NCBI GenBank assembly: GCA_947442115.1
Contig: CANEVK010000049.1
Span: forward strand, 1-11,999
From: Bacteriovoracaceae bacterium
GTDB lineage: Bacteria > Bdellovibrionota > Bacteriovoracia > Bacteriovoracales > Bacteriovoracaceae
Direction of reading: 5' to 3'
Length of the DNA stretch: 11,999 bases
The position numbers were made by a program, and so were the translations under genes. Shown here in pieces: positions 7,269 through 11,999 of this stretch (positions are counted from its first letter, which is position 1; each line of letters begins with the position of its first letter). A model generated the notes under the pieces. The model was not told where the DNA came from. It was given only the letters and a program-made list of their open reading frames with translations, and did no database searches.

Positions 7269-8030
7269 TTAAAATAAAAGAATGAGTAGTTTACTAAGAA
7301 AAAAATCTGAAATGAGTATAACAATTGAAGCATTGACCACGACCCAAATGGTTGTGTTACCCACACCTTTAGTACCTTCCTTAGTTTGAAATCCCTTATA
7401 ACAAGCAAAAAGAGTAATGATGAGAGCAAAAAATGCACATTTAAACATACTTCCGAAAACGTCACCATAAGATAAGGAAGAGAAAACCTTATTAAGATAA
7501 AAACCAGGTGGAATGTTAAATTCTGTTTGGGCAATGAAAAGGCCACCTAGAATTCCACTAAAGCCAGATAGCATGGCCAGTAAAGGCAAAGATATCATTG
7601 TGGCGAGTACTCTGGGGACAACGAGGACTCGAATGGGTGAGGTTCCTAAGGCGCGTAAGGCGTCTATTTGTTGAGTTACATTCATGGCCCCAATCTCTGC
7701 ACTAATTCCTGAACCCACTCTTCCGGCAATTAATAGGGATGTAAATATTGGAGCAAGCTCTCTCATGAGTGACATAGAGACAATGGCCGGGACATAAAGA
7801 GTTCCACCAAATTTTTCAAGACCGTAACCAAATTGAAGAGTCATCACCATACCTGTCATAATCCCAATAACAAGTGAGATCGAGATTGAACCAATTCCAA
7901 GCCGAACAATTTGTTCCAAGAGGCGATTGAGATAAAAAGGACGACTGAAGCAAGCTTGCGTGAATTGAATAAAGAGATGAGTTATTTTTCCTGTCGTTTC
8001 AAAGTATTTCAATGATGTGATAGAACTCAT
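7269..8030 (-). CDS. mlaE: MlaE-type permease of lipid transporter
   Basis: This 253-aa inner-membrane protein is the permease of the MCE/Mla phospholipid transporter. Family hallmarks include LIAGRVGSGISAEIGAM, then a conserved stretch with DALRALGTSPIRVLVVPRVLA, which is nearly diagnostic for MlaE/YrbE. About five hydrophobic segments are visible, at roughly residues 46-66, 80-100, 140-166, 195-210 and 227-252. No STAS domain is fused to it, and no MlaB-like STAS gene is next to it. Its ATG overlaps the TGA of the upstream lipoprotein gene by four bases (ATGA, 8027-8030), so the two are probably translated in a coupled way. The MlaF gene follows after two bases. Confidence 0.95.
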   Translation of the reverse strand: MSSITSLKYFETTGKITHLFIQFTQACFSRPFYLNRLLEQIVRLGIGSISISLVIGIMTGMVMTLQFGYGLEKFGGTLYVPAIVSMSLMRELAPIFTSLLIAGRVGSGISAEIGAMNVTQQIDALRALGTSPIRVLVVPRVLATMISLPLLAMLSGFSGILGGLFIAQTEFNIPPGFYLNKVFSSLSYGDVFGSMFKCAFFALIITLFACYKGFQTKEGTKGVGNTTIWVVVNASIVILISDFFLSKLLILLF

Positions 8031-8500
8031 TTAAACTCCACACTATTAAGAAAAGAATTGAAGTCATCGTTTTGATTGGGCAAACCTTGGGGATCTATGG
8101 ATATAAAATCAAAATAACAAGGGCCTCTTTTCGTATTTAAGAGCTTGAGATTGATCTTCACTCCATCAACTATTCCTTGTCCCTCAATTTCTACCGCCGG
8201 TGTTTTATGAAAAATAATTTTTTTTTCGCTCACAATCTTACCATCATTAATGGCCTGAATACTTTTCCTTCCAAGATCGCTTAAAGACTCATTTTCCAAA
8301 TGATGACAAAAACTATTTGATAATAGTATTCTGCCATCTTTCTTGTTTAGCCACGCGAAGTCAGATTGAGGATCTGTGAGCTTTTTCCAGGCCTGAGAAT
8401 TAAAAGATACATTATAGTAATGACCCTTCGCCGATCTCATTTCCTGATCTCCGTCCAAAAAAGAACAGCTTGTTAGAACTAACATGAGTAGAGGCCACAT
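8027..8500 (-). CDS. Small lipoprotein heading the Mla operon
   Basis: The 157-aa product starts MWPLLMLVLTSC. LTSC is a good lipobox with Cys12, so a lipid-anchored periplasmic protein is predicted. The signal is unusually short and lacks the normal basic residues. Translation upstream of ATG 8500 would add lysines, but no ATG, GTG or TTG lies between that ATG and the first in-frame stop. Two further cysteines (in SFCHH and GPCYF) could form a disulfide. The residue after the lipidated Cys is Ser, which by the E. coli rule favours outer-membrane sorting. It overlaps mlaE by four bases, so a role with the transporter is likely, perhaps as a substitute for the missing MlaC or MlaA. I see no sequence match to either. 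Only a weak ribosome binding site (GGTAAAG) precedes it. Confidence 0.8.
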   Translation of the reverse strand: MWPLLMLVLTSCSFLDGDQEMRSAKGHYYNVSFNSQAWKKLTDPQSDFAWLNKKDGRILLSNSFCHHLENESLSDLGRKSIQAINDGKIVSEKKIIFHKTPAVEIEGQGIVDGVKINLKLLNTKRGPCYFDFISIDPQGLPNQNDDFNSFLNSVEFK

Positions 8501-8667
8501 ATCTTTACCGATTTTGACGGTTAATAATTAAACTCGATATTAACCTATTGTAATCCCAAAAGGTCTTTTCCTAATGTCAAAGCCTCGACAGGATTTTTTT
8601 GCCTATGGGAAAAAATTGTCTTCTCCAAAATTAATTCCACGCTACAATCATCTGTATAGGAAAAAAT

Positions 8668-8684
8668 GACCACATGATGTGGTC
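8668..8684. promoter_or_regulatory. Perfect 17-bp palindrome, putative operator
   Basis: GACCACATGATGTGGTC has two perfect 8-base arms around a central G at 8676. It lies 34 bases before the start of the TPR protein gene, downstream of -10-like elements TACAAT (8643-8648) and TATAGG (8655-8660), where a repressor would block the transcript. As RNA it would form a 6-pair hairpin with a 5-base loop. Confidence 0.6.
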
Positions 8685-8696
8685 TAAATTTCCATC

Positions 8697-8713
8697 AAAG
8701 ACAGGAAGTCTTT
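8697..8713 (+). promoter_or_regulatory. Hairpin with Shine-Dalgarno sequence in its loop
   Basis: AAAGAC (8697-8702) is perfectly complementary to GTCTTT (8708-8713), leaving AGGAA (8703-8707) as a 5-base loop. That loop is the ribosome binding site for ATG 8718. The stem is short and AU-rich, so its effect in the cell is uncertain. Confidence 0.45.
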
Positions 8714-8717
8714 AATC

Positions 8718-11402
8718 ATGAAAAGATGGTCTATCAATTTAGTTCTTCTTTTTGCCGGTAGTCTGGTCATCGCACTTCCTGTGTTCGCAGAGGTTTTTAA
8801 TCAGGAAATTTTTAAAACTCATCTTCGCTGGAGCCTTGAAGTTCCAAAAGATCAATTCTTTGTAAATAAGAAAGAGGGATCTCTTCATCTTGAAACAGTT
8901 AATTTAGAAGTGTTTGAAGCCTTATCAACTGAATTAGCAAAAGTTTCACTTAGCCCACAATATATTCAGAAGCTCGATTATTCAAAAGAGAATTTTCCTG
9001 CAAAACCGGCAACCGTCATGATTAAGCTGACAGACCCTACCGTAGAGTTGTTCTCTTTTTATAGAGATGCTGATAAGAAATACATTCTTGATTTCTGGAT
9101 TAATAATGATCTTGCTGCCAATAGACCAGAAACTTTTAAAAAACCACTCCCTTTACCTGCTGTCAGTGAGCCTTTAATTTCAAAGAAGAAAGTTCCTGAC
9201 AATAAACTTTTACAAGTAAAAAGTAAGATTCTTCCTGTGATTGAAGTGACAAAAGAAATTGCAGATACAAAACTTCTAAATCCCGATTATCGAGATTTTC
9301 GGTATGGGGCGAGTTTTATCTGGGATTATCGCCCAATGATTCCTCAACTCGAGAAAGATATTAATTTAGCAGCAAAGATTCCGGACTCGCTATATCCTAT
9401 AAAAGATCGACTAGCACTTGATGACCCCAAAGAAGCCCATATGCAATTATCGATAAATTTTTATCGAGAAGAAAAATGGGGTCTCATGAATAAATCTATT
9501 AGTTTATATGAAAAAAAATACAATAAGGATTCTAATACCGTTACGAATGAATTTTTGAAGGCGAATGCTTTGCTTAGGTCAACCATTCTTAAGCCTAATA
9601 GAGTCATGACTCAGTCGGCGATGGTCGTCCTGGCCAATATTAAGGATTTAACGACTGATTATGAACTTAAATCTTCCATCCTTAGATATCTTATTCAGTA
9701 CAATATTGACGTAAAAGATCATGTTAGGACTCTAGAGCTTGCAAAGAGTCTGTTTGTTGAAGCTCGTGCAGAGTTTGATCAAACATTAGTGATCCAGGCG
9801 GCAACAACAATTCTTCATACTCTTTCCGAACTCAAACAAGTAGAGAAAATAGAAGAGTTTCTTTCTGACAAAAAATTATTAAGTATTCTCCCTCCCCAGA
9901 TTGGTTTGGCGTATACGACATTTGCCCTTCTATCTAAGGGAGAGACCAAAGAAATTATTAAACGTTTTCAGGCCATTTCAAAATCTTTGGCAAAACCCGT
10001 TCATCCGGCGATTCTTTATAACGTTGCTGAAAGTTTTTTTAGAAGGGCGGATTACCAAGCTGCCATCCAGGTTTATGATGAATTTTTAGCTTCTTATACA
10101 TATCTCCTTCAGGCGCCTCAAGCGCGATTACGTCTCGCCCTAAGCTATGAGTTTTTAGATAAAAATGCTGATGAAAATTTGGTGCTTTATAAAAATGCCA
10201 TTGATCGCTCTACGGATCCTGCGACTCGCTATGAAGCTAAAATTCGTTATGTCGCTTTTAAAGTAAATCGAAAAATTCAGCCAACTGAAGCTGATAAAGA
10301 TACAGTGGTTTTTCTAGAGCAGTCGCCTGATGAATCAAAAGCCATGAATCAGGAACTTAAAAAGTTACTATGGCTGACTCGATTGAGAATTTTTATTTCG
10401 AATAAAGAATATGATAAAGCTCTTGCCTATCTCACTTCGGTACCGCTTGATTCGTTAAAACCTGCTGAGAGACGTGTTTTTGAGGGGGATGGAGCAGAAA
10501 TTATTTATGGCCTGATCCAAGATGCTTATCTCAAAGAGGACTACTCAAAAGTGGTTAAAATGTGGGAAGTCTATAAAACGAAGTATGAGACTAAGGTGGC
10601 AAAAAATATTTTTCTTAACTTTGTTGTCTGCGATTCATTTATTAAATTAGGTCTTTTTAAAAGTTATGATCGTGCCCTGGAAAGCTTTAAGACTGTTCAG
10701 TCGGAAGAACCAAGAATTTATCCTATTTGGGTTGATAGAACTAAGAAAACAAATCTTTCAGAAATGATTGAAGAGCTTAGCCTGATTCGTCTGGTATCAG
10801 ATGGGGACTGGAAAGGGGCAAGTGACAAGCTGGCCACGTATCCGGTGTCACTTCGAGACTCTTTGAACTATCCTTTTTACAGGGGTCTCGTTCATTTTCA
10901 TCAGAAAAACTACCCAGAAACCATCGCTGAGTTTGAAAAGGTTCTTTTAAATCAAACCAAAACAAATCCACTCACTCCACGCCAAACAGCTGATCTTTTA
11001 ATGAGTTATGTTGAGTCTCTTTATCAGTTAAAGGACCAAGACCGCTTTAAAACAATTGTGAAGGCCCTAAGTTCTGATATTGATAAGTCAAAGTCGGCAC
11101 CAATTTTGAATGTGTCTGAACGAGTCAACTATCTCCTTATCGAATCGTTCGCTGGGGAGTCGACCCCAGAGTGGAAGGAGATTGAAATAATGACAAAAGC
11201 TTTCAGGGAAAAATTTCAAAAATCTCCTTACACTTCGCGAATCGGTTACCTTTACGGGTTATCATTAATAAAGAATTCGCGAATTGCTGAAGGGAAGGAA
11301 GTCCTGAGCATTTTAACGAAAGATGAAAAAGTTCCTGTGCATATTAAAGAAATGTGTAGGAGCGAGTTAGCAACTTTAGAGTTAGTAGAAAAGAAATTAT
11401 AA
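8718..11402 (+). CDS. Large exported TPR-repeat protein
   Basis: The 894-aa precursor has a Sec signal peptide (basic start, hydrophobic core, predicted cleavage after VFA at residue 24), so the protein is periplasmic or outer-membrane associated. Residues about 25-145 look beta-rich and may be a small domain of AMIN-like type, which I could not confirm. A Pro/Lys-rich linker (about 140-185) follows. The rest is helical with tetratricopeptide-type repeats. The clearest are at about 432-460 (AESFFRRADYQAAIQVYDEF), 468-500 and 716-745 (YRGLVHFHQKNYPETIAEFEK). Such arrays usually hold protein complexes together. AGGAA before ATG 8718 serves as ribosome binding site. The upstream region carries a 17-bp palindrome and a hairpin. 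A degenerate sigma-54-type regulator gene follows after 31 bases with no terminator, so the two probably form an operon. Specific function is unknown. Confidence 0.9.
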   Translation: MKRWSINLVLLFAGSLVIALPVFAEVFNQEIFKTHLRWSLEVPKDQFFVNKKEGSLHLETVNLEVFEALSTELAKVSLSPQYIQKLDYSKENFPAKPATVMIKLTDPTVELFSFYRDADKKYILDFWINNDLAANRPETFKKPLPLPAVSEPLISKKKVPDNKLLQVKSKILPVIEVTKEIADTKLLNPDYRDFRYGASFIWDYRPMIPQLEKDINLAAKIPDSLYPIKDRLALDDPKEAHMQLSINFYREEKWGLMNKSISLYEKKYNKDSNTVTNEFLKANALLRSTILKPNRVMTQSAMVVLANIKDLTTDYELKSSILRYLIQYNIDVKDHVRTLELAKSLFVEARAEFDQTLVIQAATTILHTLSELKQVEKIEEFLSDKKLLSILPPQIGLAYTTFALLSKGETKEIIKRFQAISKSLAKPVHPAILYNVAESFFRRADYQAAIQVYDEFLASYTYLLQAPQARLRLALSYEFLDKNADENLVLYKNAIDRSTDPATRYEAKIRYVAFKVNRKIQPTEADKDTVVFLEQSPDESKAMNQELKKLLWLTRLRIFISNKEYDKALAYLTSVPLDSLKPAERRVFEGDGAEIIYGLIQDAYLKEDYSKVVKMWEVYKTKYETKVAKNIFLNFVVCDSFIKLGLFKSYDRALESFKTVQSEEPRIYPIWVDRTKKTNLSEMIEELSLIRLVSDGDWKGASDKLATYPVSLRDSLNYPFYRGLVHFHQKNYPETIAEFEKVLLNQTKTNPLTPRQTADLLMSYVESLYQLKDQDRFKTIVKALSSDIDKSKSAPILNVSERVNYLLIESFAGESTPEWKEIEIMTKAFREKFQKSPYTSRIGYLYGLSLIKNSRIAEGKEVLSILTKDEKVPVHIKEMCRSELATLELVEKKL

Positions 11403-11421
11403 ACAAACCAACTAACAACGG

Positions 11422-11430
11422 ACAGGAGGT
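11422..11430 (+). promoter_or_regulatory. Strong ribosome binding site for the partial AAA+ gene
   Basis: ACAGGAGGT is close to the full anti-Shine-Dalgarno complement. Its AGGAGG core ends four bases before ATG 11434, which fixes the start of the gene that runs off the window. Confidence 0.85.
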
Positions 11431-11433
11431 CTA

Positions 11434-11999
11434 ATGTTATCTCAAGGTTTAAATCTCGTAGGAAATCACCCAAAGTTCAACAGCGCTCTTGAAATGGCCC
11501 GTAATGTTGCCGTTACCAAGACAGCGATTCTGATCTCAGGAGAAACTGGATCAGGAAAAAAAGCACTGGGTGGTTATATTCATCAGAATTCTGCTCGCAA
11601 GAATGCTCGTCTTGAAATCGTAGATTGTAGCCTTGATGGCCAGACAGTTGAGAAAATTGTTCTTGGTTATAGAGATGATGAATCAGGAAGATTTAATCGA
11701 GGTGTTTTAGAACTTGCTAATGGTGGTACGGTAATTTTTGCCAACATTGACGCACTGGATGATAATTTCCAAAAACGACTGTATACTATTCTTCAAGAAC
11801 TGCCAGATTATGAATTAGATGTTCGCGTGATAGCTACGACTTCAAAAAATCTTTCTAAGCTTGTAGGTGCTGGTAAGTTTTCTCGTGCCCTCTACACTTA
11901 CTTCAACGGAGCGCAGATCGATATGATCTCTCTACGTGAAAGAGGAACTGATGTGGAATTGATTGCTCGTCATTTCATTAATGAGTTTGCCAATGAAAC
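11434..11999 (+). CDS. Degenerate sigma-54-activator-like AAA+ protein, 3' end cut off
   Basis: The first 188 codons are present and the gene continues past the window. The protein begins directly with an RpoN-activator AAA+ domain and has no N-terminal receiver. The fold is recognisable from VGNHPKF, Walker A GETGSGKK (36-43), GVLELANGGTVIF (90-102), RVIATT (131-136) and LRERGTDVELIARHFI (167-182). Key functional residues are missing. The GAFTGA loop is absent: GYRDDESGRFNRG at 78-90 spans the site and is about three residues shorter. Walker B has Ala103-Asn104 where Asp-Glu is normal. The FREDLYYRL-like arginine-finger stretch reads FSRALYTYF (149-157). ATP binding may persist, but hydrolysis and sigma-54 remodelling look unlikely. 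No frameshift is seen and the reading frame is clean, so this looks like a diverged protein, not a decaying gene. It is probably co-transcribed with the TPR gene. Confidence 0.88.
   Translation, partial: MLSQGLNLVGNHPKFNSALEMARNVAVTKTAILISGETGSGKKALGGYIHQNSARKNARLEIVDCSLDGQTVEKIVLGYRDDESGRFNRGVLELANGGTVIFANIDALDDNFQKRLYTILQELPDYELDVRVIATTSKNLSKLVGAGKFSRALYTYFNGAQIDMISLRERGTDVELIARHFINEFANE

Noticed and set aside
7247..7546. 99-aa minus-strand frame with hydrophobic segments
   Set aside because: It overlaps mlaE in another frame; its hydrophobicity mirrors the membrane segments of the real gene.
8547..8580. Minus-strand promoter for the Mla operon: TTGACA (8575-8580) and TACAAT (8547-8552)
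   Set aside because: Both hexamers are good, but the spacer is 22 bases, too long for a normal sigma-70 promoter. It may be a regulated promoter or coincidence.
8616..8648. Plus-strand promoter TTGTCT with TACAAT before the TPR gene
   Set aside because: The spacer is 21 bases; TACAAT alone is a plausible -10, but no matching -35 is found at 16-18 bases.

Overview
The window is AT-rich bacterial chromosome with tightly packed genes, short intergenic gaps and well-formed intrinsic terminators. The gene content is Gram-negative: a proteobacterial-type Mla/MCE lipid transport operon, several exported proteins or lipoproteins, and sigma-54 (RpoN) type AAA+ regulators. AT-rich coding sequence, many small exported proteins of unknown function and several RpoN-type regulators would fit a predatory or related member of the Bdellovibrionota (Bacteriovorax/Halobacteriovorax-like). 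That placement is inference from style and content, not from a marker gene.

Left part, plus strand. A TTG-started lipoprotein of 572 aa (59-1777) has a C-terminal half with a faint SleB-like cell-wall hydrolase pattern. Next comes metK (SAM synthetase; start revised to 1897) with a near-consensus housekeeping promoter and a strong terminator. A 76-aa two-helix membrane protein (3157-3387), possibly leaderless, follows. Then comes a full-length NtrC-type response regulator (3506-5020), preceded by three copies of TTTGACAC and followed by a terminator. The last gene of this block encodes a small secreted protein (5208-5657); helically phased GTTAAG repeats lie upstream of it. A bidirectional terminator at 5667-5693 separates it from the convergent operon.

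Middle part, minus strand, read from 8500 down to 5692: a small lipoprotein, MlaE-type permease, MlaF-type ATPase and MlaD-type MCE protein. They are coupled by a 4-nt overlap, a 2-nt gap and a 12-nt gap. Together they look like a phospholipid transporter between inner and outer membrane, without recognisable MlaC or MlaB genes; the lipoprotein may stand in as the periplasmic or outer-membrane partner.

Right part, plus strand. A divergent intergenic region (8501-8717) carries a perfect 17-bp palindrome and a hairpin that places the Shine-Dalgarno sequence in its loop. It leads into an 894-aa exported TPR-type protein (8718-11402). After 31 nt, and cut by the window edge, comes a sigma-54-activator-like AAA+ protein (11434 to end). 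It lacks the GAFTGA loop, both Walker B acidic residues and the usual arginine fingers. This degenerate activator, apparently co-transcribed with a secreted TPR protein, is the most unusual item in the window.

No tRNA, rRNA, CRISPR array, insertion sequence or riboswitch was recognised. No gene-free stretch exceeds 300 bases. The first 58 bases may hold the tail of an upstream gene, but I cannot decide its frame.
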